Below, in pieces: positions 53,169-61,668 of a stretch of 64,000 bases of DNA; the first letter of the stretch is position 1; every line of letters begins with the position of its first letter. The stretch is taken from positions 7,591 through 71,590 of the forward strand of contig JAVBOW010000015.1 in the NCBI GenBank assembly GCA_031550125.1, given 5' to 3'. Source of the stretch: JAVBOW01 sp031550125. GTDB taxonomy: Bacteria > Bacteroidota > Bacteroidia > Bacteroidales > Rikenellaceae. Both the position numbers and the translations under genes were made by a program. The notes under the pieces were generated by a model that was not told the origin of the DNA, made no database searches, and saw nothing but the letters and a program-made list of their open reading frames with translations.

Positions 53169-53222
53169 ACTTAAAATTGCGATCGGGAGGCAGAATTCTG
53201 CCTCCCGATCGCAATTTTAAGT
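53169..53222. terminator. perfect 54-bp palindrome
   Basis: 27-bp arms with no loop (53169-53195 with 53196-53222), GC-rich centre flanked by AATT-type ends. Sits 50 bp past the phosphoesterase stop on the minus strand and upstream of the LruC promoter. Terminator is the likely role. Confidence 0.8.
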
Positions 53223-53271
53223 TCGGTCTATCCGTTTCGGGCAGCCGATCGTCTGTTGCGGCGGGCCGTCG

Positions 53272-54849
53272 TTAAGGCAGTTTTTTTTCTATGCGATAGG
53301 CGGTCAGGCCGGTGCGCGTGCGTCCGTATATGTCCGCGGCGCGTATCTCCACCTTATGCTCGCCCAACGCCAGGCGCGGATTCAGCGGTGCGCGCCACAG
53401 GTGGGCCGACGCCTCGGGGTTGGACGGGCGTTTGCCGGGCATAAGTTCCTCCGCCATGTCCCAGCGCATCACCAGCCATGTGTAGGTCGGGTCAGGCTCG
53501 TCCACCCGCTGCATCTTTTTCCACTCTCCTCCGTCTATGCGGTACTCTACGTTGTCTTCGGGCGAGCCGAGGAAGACGTTGACGTAGATAGACGCCGAGG
53601 TATTTTTATGGTTGGAGATGACTTTCGGGCAATATATCTGCATGTCGTAGCCGTCCGGTTTGCCCGGGACGAAATAGTCCGCCGAGTAGGCGTTGCCTTT
53701 CACTTCCATTACGGCATAGCCTTTCGGTGTGCCGTCGCGCATGGTCGACACGGGGACGCCACGGCCGTCGAGTTCGCCCGAGTACCAGTCGCCGTTAGTC
53801 GTCCCCACGTTGTATTCGTAGAACGGTTTCTTGCCGAGCCACCCTTCCTTTTCGCCGTACAGGAGTTGATTTTGGGTGTGGGTGTGTGCGGTGAGGGCCA
53901 CCACGTTGGTATACTCCCTGAGCATACCGAAGAGTCGCGCCAGGGCCTTTTGGTCGAACGCCCTCTCCACACGGGCCAGCGGAATGTGCATGGCCATGAA
54001 TATGAGTTCGTCCTTGCCAACCAGTTTAAGATAATTTTCCACGAAGTCGAGCTGGTCGTCCCTCAGTCCGGCGCTGTAGTCGCGCTCGCCCGGCACCCTT
54101 TTCTTTGCTATTATGTCGTCAAGGACGATGAAATGCGCGCGGCCGTAGCGGAAGGCGTAGTCGGTGGGGCCGAAGAGCGCCGAGAACGACTCATTGGAGT
54201 GGTAGTCGTCCGGGGCGTCGTAGTTGCGGTCGTGATTGCCCACCACGTTATACCACGGTAGGCCCATCTGACGCATCACCTCCGCATATGGTTTGTGCAA
54301 TCCGGGATCGTCGCCGCAGATGTCGCCAAGGCTTATGCCGAAGGCCGGGCCTTTGCGCTGCGCCGCATACTCAACTATGCCGCGGCGGAAACAGTCGAGT
54401 TCGCGCAACGAATAGGGCTGGGGGTCGCCGAAAAGGAAAAAGCTGAAGTCGTCAGGCTCGGGACTCTTCCTCAATGCGAAATCCACCGAAGAGGGCAGGG
54501 GACCGGTAGGCGCGAAGCCCGGGTGTTTCATCCCCGGGGGCGAACCTTCGGGACGGTGGAAATAATAGAACCGCGGAAGGTTGTCGGCGTCCGTCGGTAC
54601 GGCGTAACCCGAGGGTTTGACCACGAACACCACCCCGTCGCCCTCCAACGGCAATTGGTAGAAACCCTTGGCGTCCGTCAGCACGACGTCGCGTCCGTTG
54701 GATACCACCACCGATGCCACTCCTTTTTCCCTGCCGTCGCGACGCGAGTTGCCGTTGGCATCGTCGTATACGTAACCCTTGACGGGGTTTGCGGCAAAGG
54801 CGAAATTGCAGACGGCGATGAACGCCGCCGCCAACACGATTGATCTCAT
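53272..54849 (-). CDS. secreted calcineurin-like phosphoesterase
   Basis: 525 aa. Signal peptide 1-19 (AFAAN). Three parts: an N-terminal Metallophos_N-type beta domain with GYVYDDANGNSRRD (about 25-110), the catalytic core (FFLFGDPQP, ISLGDICGDDP, NVVGNHDRN, FMAMHIPL, LTAHTHTQ), and a C-terminal beta domain (about 380-525). The GD..GD..GNHD..H..H-x-H ligands for a two-metal centre are intact. Hydrolyses phosphoesters outside the cytoplasm; substrate unknown. Last gene of the hpt-queE-glsB run (10 nt gap). Confidence 0.92.
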   Translation of the reverse strand: MRSIVLAAAFIAVCNFAFAANPVKGYVYDDANGNSRRDGREKGVASVVVSNGRDVVLTDAKGFYQLPLEGDGVVFVVKPSGYAVPTDADNLPRFYYFHRPEGSPPGMKHPGFAPTGPLPSSVDFALRKSPEPDDFSFFLFGDPQPYSLRELDCFRRGIVEYAAQRKGPAFGISLGDICGDDPGLHKPYAEVMRQMGLPWYNVVGNHDRNYDAPDDYHSNESFSALFGPTDYAFRYGRAHFIVLDDIIAKKRVPGERDYSAGLRDDQLDFVENYLKLVGKDELIFMAMHIPLARVERAFDQKALARLFGMLREYTNVVALTAHTHTQNQLLYGEKEGWLGKKPFYEYNVGTTNGDWYSGELDGRGVPVSTMRDGTPKGYAVMEVKGNAYSADYFVPGKPDGYDMQIYCPKVISNHKNTSASIYVNVFLGSPEDNVEYRIDGGEWKKMQRVDEPDPTYTWLVMRWDMAEELMPGKRPSNPEASAHLWRAPLNPRLALGEHKVEIRAADIYGRTRTGLTAYRIEKKLP

Positions 54850-54859
54850 AACGTTATGT

Positions 54860-55102
54860 TTATTTACCCTTGAAAAGCGACGCGATCCATATTAGCGCTA
54901 CCGCGCCTATGGTGGAACAGATCAATTCGCCCAGCAGTCCGCGCGCGCCAAGGCCCACGGCGCCGAAGAGCCATCCGCCCACAACGCCTCCCACAAGGCC
55001 GAGGATAAGGTTGAGTACAAGGCCGAAACCGCGGCCTTTCATGAGTTTGCCGGCGATGAACCCGGCGGCTATACCTATTAATATAGACCAGATGATTCCC
55101 AT
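54860..55102 (-). CDS. GlsB/YeaQ/YmgE family small membrane protein
   Basis: 80 aa, three hydrophobic Gly-rich spans: IIWSILIGIAAGFIAGKLMKGRGFG, LILGLVGGVVGGWLFG, and ELICSTIGAVALIWIASLF. This is the standard transglycosylase-associated pattern (the name is historical; no enzymatic role is shown). Often stress-linked. It lies between queE and the phosphoesterase with 10-nt gaps. Confidence 0.9.
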   Translation of the reverse strand: MGIIWSILIGIAAGFIAGKLMKGRGFGLVLNLILGLVGGVVGGWLFGAVGLGARGLLGELICSTIGAVALIWIASLFKGK

Positions 55103-55112
55103 AATATGTGAT

Positions 55113-55736
55113 TTAAGGTATGTGCATGAATTTGTGCGCTTGGATGGAGATGTTCCAGCGCGGATTGCGCTTGGCGTATTCCACCGCGGGGCCTATTATC
55201 TTTTCGTAGCGGCTCCATTCCGGTTGCAGCAACAGCAGGCACCCTTCTTCCGTCAGGGCGGCGTTTTGCTCGGCCCATGCGAAATCCTCTTCCGATTCCA
55301 CTATCACCTTCAGTTCGTCGGCGTGCCGGTATATATCTTCCAGCGGGGGCTGGTTGCGTTTGGGCGAGAGGCATATCCAGTCGAATACGCCGCTCAGGGG
55401 GTGCGATCCGGAAGTTTCGAGGAATATCTCCATGCCCGCCTCCCTCAAGCGTCCGGTAAGGTAGCCGAGCGGATATATCAGCGGCTCGCCCCCCGTGACG
55501 ACCACCGCGCGGGCGGGAAAGGAGGCGGCGCGGGCCACGATGTCGTCCACCGGTACTGGCGGATAGAGCCTTGCGTTCCATGTGCTTTTGGCGTCGCACC
55601 AGCGGCAGCCTACGTCGCATCCGCCCAGGCGGATGAAATAGGCGGGCTTGCCCGCATGGAAACCCTCGCCCTGGATGGTGTAGAAATCCTCGACCAGCGG
55701 GAGCAGGCGACCGCCCGAGAAAGGATCGCTACTCAT
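55113..55736 (-). CDS. queE: 7-carboxy-7-deazaguanine synthase
   Basis: 207 aa. Radical SAM Cys triad Cys40-x3-Cys44-x2-Cys47 (CDVGCRWC), TIQGEG near residue 20, VVTGGEPL (about 89-96), and a C-terminal QPEWSRYEKI. QueE converts 6-carboxytetrahydropterin to CDG, the ring contraction step toward preQ0 and queuosine. queC, queD and queF are not in this window. It overlaps hpt by 8 nt, and glsB follows. Confidence 0.93.
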   Translation of the reverse strand: MSSDPFSGGRLLPLVEDFYTIQGEGFHAGKPAYFIRLGGCDVGCRWCDAKSTWNARLYPPVPVDDIVARAASFPARAVVVTGGEPLIYPLGYLTGRLREAGMEIFLETSGSHPLSGVFDWICLSPKRNQPPLEDIYRHADELKVIVESEEDFAWAEQNAALTEEGCLLLLQPEWSRYEKIIGPAVEYAKRNPRWNISIQAHKFMHIP

Positions 55737-56274
55737 CGACTATTTTGTAGATATCCTTAAGGTTGCGGCCCAACTGGTTGTAGTCGAGTCCGAAGCCTAC
55801 GATAAAATCGTTGGGTATGGATATGGCGCTGTAAGCGACGTCTATGCCCTCTTTGCAGGCGGCGGGTTTGAAAAGGAGCGTGGCCACCTTTACGCTGGCC
55901 GGCTCGTGACCTACGAGCGAGCGGAGGATATGGTCTACGCTCTCGCCGGTGTCCACTATGTCTTCCACCACAATTATGTCGCGGCCGCGGATGTTGTCCG
56001 TCAGGCCAATCAGCTCCGAAACCGTGCCGGAGGAGCGCGTGCCGCGATAAGAGGCCAGTTTTACGAACGACACCTCGCAGTCGAACTCTATGCGCTGCAT
56101 CAATTCGCCCATGAACATGAACGCCCCGTTGAGTACCCCCAGGAAGAGCGGCGGCGTGACGCGGTCTGCGTAATCTTCGTTTATGCGGTTGGCGAGCAAT
56201 GCGATAGAGGAGATTATCTGCTCGTGCGGGATGTTTATCTCGAAAGTTTTGTCCTGTAAGGTGACCCGTTTCAT
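55729..56274 (-). CDS. hpt: hypoxanthine phosphoribosyltransferase
   Basis: 181 aa. PRPP loop IIVVEDIVDTGES (about 99-111), SFVKLASYRGT, and C-terminal FIVGFGLDYNQLGRNLKDIY are standard for Hpt. Salvages hypoxanthine and guanine with PRPP in the cytoplasm. First gene of the minus operon and divergent from rseP across 47 bp. Confidence 0.95.
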   Translation of the reverse strand: MKRVTLQDKTFEINIPHEQIISSIALLANRINEDYADRVTPPLFLGVLNGAFMFMGELMQRIEFDCEVSFVKLASYRGTRSSGTVSELIGLTDNIRGRDIIVVEDIVDTGESVDHILRSLVGHEPASVKVATLLFKPAACKEGIDVAYSAISIPNDFIVGFGLDYNQLGRNLKDIYKIVDE

Positions 56275-56292
56275 AAAAATTGTTTATTTTCG

Positions 56293-56300
56293 CGAAGATA
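56293..56300 (-). promoter_or_regulatory. near-consensus -7 box for hpt operon
   Basis: On the minus strand TATCTTCG, one base off TAnnTTTG, 18 nt before the ATG at 56274. The plus strand next to it (TAAATTTTG, 56301-56309) could serve rseP but has an extra T. Confidence 0.5.
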
Positions 56301-56321
56301 TAAATTTTGATAGAATAATTG

Positions 56322-57650
56322 ATGGACGTAGTCATAAAAATCGCGCAATTCGTCGTAAGTTTCTCTCTACTCGTCATTATACATGAGCTGGGACACTATA
56401 TGTTCGCCAGGATGTTCGGCATCAGGGTCGAGAAGTTCTACCTTTTCTTCAATCCGTGGTTCTCGCTTGTGAAATTCAAGTACAAAGACACCGAGTACGG
56501 GATAGGGTGGATTCCTTTCGGCGGCTATGTGAAGATAGCCGGGATGATAGACGAGTCGATGGACGCGGAAAGCATGCGACGGCCGCCCCGTCCCGACGAG
56601 TTCCGCAGCAAGCCGGCCTGGCAGCGCCTGCTTGTGATGGTGGGGGGCGTTACGATGAATATCGTCCTTGCGCTTTGTATTTATATAGGTGTGACGTTCG
56701 CCTGGGGCGAGCGCTACATCGCCAACGACGACCTTAAGGCCGGAAGCGCCTTTAACTCCCTGGCCATGGAGATAGGCTTTTGCAACGGCGACCGCATAAT
56801 GTCGGTGGGAGGCGAGCGTTACGAGGATTACGGCGACATTTACAAGGCCATGGTCATGGAGCTGGCCCCCGACGTGGAGGTGCTGCGCGACGGAAAGCCC
56901 CAGACGGTGGAGATAGACGACAAATACCTGCCGCAGATGCTCGAAAGCCCCGATTTTATGATGCCTCGCGTGGCCTTTGTGGTAGGCAAGGTTGTCAAGG
57001 GCGGCCCGGCTGCCGCGGCCGGCGTCAGAACGGGAGACCGCTTCATCGCGCTTGACGGTGTTCCCATGGAGTATCACGACCAATTCGCCGCCGCTCTCTC
57101 GGAAAAGGCGTCGCAGACCGTGACCCTCACCGCCATACGCAAGACGGCGGCGGGCGAGAAGCCTGTGGATATGACGGTTGCCGTGGATGCCGACGGTAAG
57201 ATAGGCATCCTCAATTCGGGCTACCAATGGCTCCCCGTACGCTCTACGCGCCACACATTCTTCGAATCCGTCCCCAAGGGTTTCCGCCGCACGGGAAGCG
57301 AGATAGTGTCGTACTGGAAACAGCTGCGCATGATACTGAGTCCCAAGACGGAGGCGTACAAATCCCTCGGCGGGGTGATAGCTATAGGCAGCATATTCCC
57401 CGGCTTCTGGGATTGGCAGGTGTTCTGGACGCTGACGGCCTTCCTGTCCATCGTGCTGGCTATTATGAATATAATTCCACTGCCCGCTTTGGACGGCGGC
57501 CATGTCATGTTCCTGCTTTACGAGGTGGCGACGGGACGCAAACCGAGCGATAAATTCCTTGAGACGGCCCAGGGCGTGGGCCTGCTTATATTGGTGGCGG
57601 TGCTTCTTTTGGCCAACGGCAACGACATTTACCGGTTCTTTATCAAATAG
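56322..57650 (+). CDS. rseP: site-2 zinc metalloprotease RseP
   Basis: 442 aa from ATG 56322 (TTG directly before it is ignored). Zinc motif HELGH (21-25) in the first membrane span and the LDGGH motif (NIIPLPALDGGHV) in a later span. A PDZ domain between them contains KGGPAAAAGVRTGDRFIAL, and the part before it may be a degenerate second PDZ. Cleaves membrane-embedded substrates such as anti-sigma factors; the substrate here is unknown. The next gene starts 4 nt after its stop. Confidence 0.95.
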   Translation: MDVVIKIAQFVVSFSLLVIIHELGHYMFARMFGIRVEKFYLFFNPWFSLVKFKYKDTEYGIGWIPFGGYVKIAGMIDESMDAESMRRPPRPDEFRSKPAWQRLLVMVGGVTMNIVLALCIYIGVTFAWGERYIANDDLKAGSAFNSLAMEIGFCNGDRIMSVGGERYEDYGDIYKAMVMELAPDVEVLRDGKPQTVEIDDKYLPQMLESPDFMMPRVAFVVGKVVKGGPAAAAGVRTGDRFIALDGVPMEYHDQFAAALSEKASQTVTLTAIRKTAAGEKPVDMTVAVDADGKIGILNSGYQWLPVRSTRHTFFESVPKGFRRTGSEIVSYWKQLRMILSPKTEAYKSLGGVIAIGSIFPGFWDWQVFWTLTAFLSIVLAIMNIIPLPALDGGHVMFLLYEVATGRKPSDKFLETAQGVGLLILVAVLLLANGNDIYRFFIK

Positions 57651-57654
57651 CCAT

Positions 57655-58887
57655 ATGATTATAAGATTCTTTAAATTGCAGGCGGCGATCATGCTCGCCG
57701 CCTGCCTCGCCGTGAACGGACAGCAACCGGAACAAACGACGGATTACGGCGCGCTGCCCGAAGTACCCGGGCGTTGGAGCGTGGAGCGGATAAACGCATG
57801 GTACGACGCCCTGCCCTGGCTTGTGGGAGCCAATTACTATCCCTCTACGGCCATCAACCAGATAGAGATGTGGCAGGCCTCGACGTGGGATCCCGCCACT
57901 ATCGACAAGGAACTCGGTTGGGCCGCAGAGCTGGGAATGAACACGATGAGGGTTTACCTGCACGACATGGTATGGGCCGACGATGAAAAAGGACTCTATG
58001 AACGCATGGATCGGTTCCTCGATATATGCCGAAAGCACGGCATCCGCCCGTTCTTCGTCTTTTTCGACGACTGCCATTTTCCCGAACCCAAATTGGGCGA
58101 GCAGCCGCTGCCCGTAAAAGGTTACCACAACTCGGGCTGGCGAAACTGCCCCGCGCGCGAGGTGGCCCTGCGTTATGCCGAGGGCAAATGTACGCCGGCC
58201 GAGCAGGCGCAGCTCAAAGGCTACGTCCAAAACACCATGAAACGTTTTGCCGATGACGGGAGGGTACTCTGCTGGGAGCTTTATAACGAACCGGGGCGCG
58301 GTAACGGCGAGAACGGCGATATGGGCAACAAGGCGGGATCGAAGCGCAGCATAGGTGAAAAATCCAACAGGCTGGTTTACGATTCGTGGGTGTGGGCGCG
58401 CCAGGTCGATCCGTCTCAACCCATAACGTCCAACTCTTTCGGCAGCGTGGGCAAAGTGAACGAGGCGATCAACTACAAAAATTCCGACATGCAGTCCGTA
58501 CACGGCTACTTCCCGCCCGACAGGCTGGAGAAGCTGATCATCGACACCCGCCGCGACGGCCGCCCGGTGATGATGACCGAGTGGCTGGCCCGTCCCCTGG
58601 GGTCGACCGTGGAGAGTTGCCTCCCGGTAATGAAGAAATACCGCGTGGCGGCGGTGCAGTGGGGTTTCGTGTCGGGCAAGAGCGGCACGATATGGCCCTG
58701 GTCGAGCCGCATGGAGGACGGCAGGGCCGTAAACCTCAACGCCAAACGCGCCGCTGGCGAGGTGGTGCGCCCCGTCGAACCCTATCCCGAGCCGGAAGTG
58801 TGGTTCCACGATCTTTTGCGCGAGGACAAGACGCCTTTCGATCCCCGTGAAACAGAAATATTCAAAGAACTTACTGGTAAGAAATAG
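57655..58887 (+). CDS. GH5-like secreted glycoside hydrolase
   Basis: 410 aa from ATG 57655 (the long open frame to 57502 is rseP sequence in another frame). Signal peptide about 1-22. TIM-barrel features: VGANYYPSTAINQIEMW, the helix LGMNTMRVYLHDMVW, CWELYNEPG with the likely acid/base Glu, and MMTEWLARP with the likely nucleophile Glu. WxxY-type aromatic residues line the cleft. Predicted retaining beta-glycosidase outside the cytoplasm; substrate unknown. It may share a transcript with rseP. Confidence 0.85.
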   Translation: MIIRFFKLQAAIMLAACLAVNGQQPEQTTDYGALPEVPGRWSVERINAWYDALPWLVGANYYPSTAINQIEMWQASTWDPATIDKELGWAAELGMNTMRVYLHDMVWADDEKGLYERMDRFLDICRKHGIRPFFVFFDDCHFPEPKLGEQPLPVKGYHNSGWRNCPAREVALRYAEGKCTPAEQAQLKGYVQNTMKRFADDGRVLCWELYNEPGRGNGENGDMGNKAGSKRSIGEKSNRLVYDSWVWARQVDPSQPITSNSFGSVGKVNEAINYKNSDMQSVHGYFPPDRLEKLIIDTRRDGRPVMMTEWLARPLGSTVESCLPVMKKYRVAAVQWGFVSGKSGTIWPWSSRMEDGRAVNLNAKRAAGEVVRPVEPYPEPEVWFHDLLREDKTPFDPRETEIFKELTGKK

Positions 58888-58943
58888 CCTTGCCGGATGC
58901 ATGGCCTGCTTTTTGCTTTTCGGCAGGGTGTAATGTGGATTTT

Positions 58944-59954
58944 ATGTCAGTGAGAAACAATATATTCGCCGCTGCCGCAATATTTTTCTGCGCGTGCGGC
59001 GGAGGCGCGGGGAACCTGGTTGCGGAAACCCCGGTCCAGGCCGACAGCCTCGCGGCCGCCCCGGCCGTCCCGGCCGAAGAGAAGATAGTCGTAACTATCG
59101 AAAGGCAGTTGCTGTACGACAAATACACGCTGCCCGACACCATTCCCTATCGCGACACGGTACGCATAATACAATGGGAAAAGATACGCATGGGCCTGGC
59201 CGTCCTCGACTCGGTGTGGCGGACGGGCGACAGCTGGGGCGTGTTGCAGAATCGCGGCAATAAAAACGGCCAGGCTCCGCTGGCGGCGGGTTACACGCGC
59301 AATAACTTTAATAACGTTACGGACGATTTCGGCGTGGAGCGCTACCAGGGTATTCCCCTTTACGACTCCTGGGCCGACGCCGTCCCGCCAAGGCGCTACG
59401 GCCAGGACGGCTGGCTGGTCAAGATCGTGGCCGCCGGCGTCGACTCGGCGCGGGTCGAACCTGTGGCGATAGCCTCGGAATGGATCGTGCCGCAACGATA
59501 CCTCCACGTCATAGCGGTGGACACCCTGGCCTTCGACCACGCCGTATTCGTCGATCGCCTGCGACAATATGTGGTGACGCTTGAAAGGGAACGGGGACAC
59601 CACTGGCTGGTACGCAGTATAAATCCCGCCACTACCGGGCTGCACAAGCCGCCCTACCAGAAAGAGACCCCTCTGGGCATATTCGTAATACAGGAGAAGA
59701 AAGCCAGGATGGTATATCTCGAAGACGGTACCACTGTCAAAGGCGGATTCGCGCCTTACGCCAGCCGTTTTTCCAACGGGGGTTACCTGCACGGCATTCC
59801 GGTGAATGCGCCGCGTACGGGTATAATAGAGTACAGCCCTTCGCTCGGCACCACCCCACGCTCGCACATGTGCGTACGCAACGCCACCTCGCACGCCAAA
59901 TTCCTCTACGACCGGTTCCCCGTATTTAGGACAGTGGTGTTTGTCATAGAATAA
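58944..59954 (+). CDS. L,D-transpeptidase (YkuD family)
   Basis: 336 aa from ATG 58944; the open frame to 58890 has no start that keeps the signal sequence. N-terminal hydrophobic signal with ACGGG (possible lipobox FFCAC, Cys18 or nearby). A helical and beta N-domain precedes the YkuD catalytic part: GIFVIQEKKARMVY, HGIPVNAPRTG and SHMCVRN, giving the His and Cys of the family's H..S-H/G-x-C-[IV]-R site. It forms 3-3 cross-links or attaches lipoproteins to peptidoglycan in the periplasm. Confidence 0.88.
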   Translation: MSVRNNIFAAAAIFFCACGGGAGNLVAETPVQADSLAAAPAVPAEEKIVVTIERQLLYDKYTLPDTIPYRDTVRIIQWEKIRMGLAVLDSVWRTGDSWGVLQNRGNKNGQAPLAAGYTRNNFNNVTDDFGVERYQGIPLYDSWADAVPPRRYGQDGWLVKIVAAGVDSARVEPVAIASEWIVPQRYLHVIAVDTLAFDHAVFVDRLRQYVVTLERERGHHWLVRSINPATTGLHKPPYQKETPLGIFVIQEKKARMVYLEDGTTVKGGFAPYASRFSNGGYLHGIPVNAPRTGIIEYSPSLGTTPRSHMCVRNATSHAKFLYDRFPVFRTVVFVIE

Positions 59955-59980
59955 AGAGGGCCGGCCTGTCTTTGCGGATT

Positions 59981-61486
59981 CTAAATGAACGCCAGGACTA
60001 TCTCCCTGATCTTACTTTCGGTGAGCGGTTTTGGGATTATGTCGTTGCAGCCGTTCTCCAGCGCCCACTGCCTCTCCATGTAGTATGAACCCGACGTGAG
60101 GGCTATTATGGGGACGGTCTGCAGGACGCTCCTTATCTTCTTTACCGCGTCGATCCCATTTATGTCGGGCAGTTGCATGTCGAGCAGTACCATGGCCGGC
60201 CGGTGCTGGATCGCCAGGTTCACGGCCTCTTCGCCGCGCGAAGAGATAAGCACTTCGTAGTCGGCGCCGAGTACCGAGCGTATGAGCGACGCGGCAACCT
60301 CGTAATCCTCTCCCACGACTATCTTTTTGCGCGACGAGGCGTTGCCTGCCGCCTCTTCGGCATCCTGCGGCGTGATGCTGCGGTGCGGTATTGTGAAATA
60401 GAACGTGCTGCCTTGCCCTTCGGTGGAAGTAACCCATATCTCGCCGCCCAGACGCTGTATGATGCTTTGGCATATCGACAACCCCAGGCCCGTACCCTGC
60501 ACGAATTCGTTTACCTTTTCGAAGCGGTTGAAGATGGTCGGCAGCCTGTCGGCCGGGATGCCCCGGCCCGTGTCGGCGACGGAAAAGCGCAGGTAACCCT
60601 CTATCTCCTCAAGCATTATGGTTATGCTTCCTATGTCAGTGTTCTTGATGGCGTTGGAGAAAAAGTTGTAGAGGACTTGCGTAATGCGGTTATGGTCGGT
60701 AAGGACGGTTATGTCGCGATCCGGAGAGACTACTTTCAGCTCCACGCCGGGTTTCATCTTCATGCGGCATGTGAGTTCCACCTCTTCGAGCAGGGTGGGG
60801 GCGTTGATCTGCTCGAAATGCATCTCGTATTTGCCCGATTCTATTCGCGAAAGGTCGAGGATGTCGTTGATCAGTTGCAGCAGCAGGTTGTTGTTGGTAC
60901 GCACCACTTCCATGTATTGTTCGCGGGCCTCCGGATCGTTCTCCACCGACAGCACCTCGGCGAAACCCACTATTGCGTTGAGCGGGGTGCGTATCTCGTG
61001 GCTCATGTTCGCCAGGAAAGCGCTTTTCATGCGGTCGGCGTCCTCGGCTTTCTTGCGGGCGGCCATCAGCTCGTCCATGCGTCGCACCCTGTCGCCTATG
61101 TCGCGGATCAGGCATGATACCGTTTCGGTGCCGTAAGGCACTATGCGGGCCTGGAAATAGTATTTTACTTCACCCATGGCAAGATAGTATTCTATCTCGC
61201 GCATCTGGCCGGTGGCCAGGCAGTCGCGTATGTTCGATATGTACAGGTCGCAGACTTCAGGTGTGAATATTGCTCTTCCGCTTGTCCCGAGAAGCTCCTC
61301 CCGCGGGTGCAAAAGGCTCATCCCGGCGGGCAATATTATGTCGTGGAACACCATTTCGGTGTCGAAGACGAATATGAAGTCGGGCATGAGCGAGTTGACG
61401 AGTTTGTTATACTTGTCTTCCAGCTCACGTATATGCTTTTCTTGCCTCTGGATCGATTGTTTTAATTCCTCGAGTTCTTTTTCCAT
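59981..61486 (-). CDS. hybrid histidine kinase with PAS and receiver domains
   Basis: 501 aa, no membrane span. Coiled coil 1-31, PAS domain (about 32-135: DFIFVFDTEMVF..GTSGRAIFT), HisKA with His163 in SHEIRTPLNAIVGF, HATPase with N-box NFFSNAIKNT and GTGLGLSIC, then a receiver (about 383-501) with Asp436 in LLDMQLPD and Lys486 in IPKP. A soluble sensor that can pass phosphate to its own receiver. No separate regulator gene is adjacent, so the output partner is unknown. Confidence 0.93.
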   Translation of the reverse strand: MEKELEELKQSIQRQEKHIRELEDKYNKLVNSLMPDFIFVFDTEMVFHDIILPAGMSLLHPREELLGTSGRAIFTPEVCDLYISNIRDCLATGQMREIEYYLAMGEVKYYFQARIVPYGTETVSCLIRDIGDRVRRMDELMAARKKAEDADRMKSAFLANMSHEIRTPLNAIVGFAEVLSVENDPEAREQYMEVVRTNNNLLLQLINDILDLSRIESGKYEMHFEQINAPTLLEEVELTCRMKMKPGVELKVVSPDRDITVLTDHNRITQVLYNFFSNAIKNTDIGSITIMLEEIEGYLRFSVADTGRGIPADRLPTIFNRFEKVNEFVQGTGLGLSICQSIIQRLGGEIWVTSTEGQGSTFYFTIPHRSITPQDAEEAAGNASSRKKIVVGEDYEVAASLIRSVLGADYEVLISSRGEEAVNLAIQHRPAMVLLDMQLPDINGIDAVKKIRSVLQTVPIIALTSGSYYMERQWALENGCNDIIPKPLTESKIREIVLAFI

Positions 61487-61547
61487 GAAATGATGATATG
61501 CAGTGTAAATAATTATTATTTAAATATTCATAGCCATAGTACAACTC

Positions 61548-61555
61548 CAAATGTA
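61548..61555 (-). promoter_or_regulatory. -7 box for the hybrid kinase
   Basis: On the minus strand TACATTTG, exact TAnnTTTG, 61 nt before the ATG at 61486. Confidence 0.55.
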
Positions 61556-61599
61556 TAAATTATTTTATTTAAAACGACCGACTATTTGCTTTTTATCGA

Positions 61600-61607
61600 T
61601 AAATTTG
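61600..61607 (+). promoter_or_regulatory. -7 box for dsbD
   Basis: TAAATTTG, exact consensus, 61 nt before ATG 61669. Divergent from the kinase promoter. Confidence 0.6.
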
Positions 61608-61668
61608 CAATAAATTAGGTTTTTTCCGCAATGATTTACGGGTGAAAAACCGTTTCATAAAATACGAA

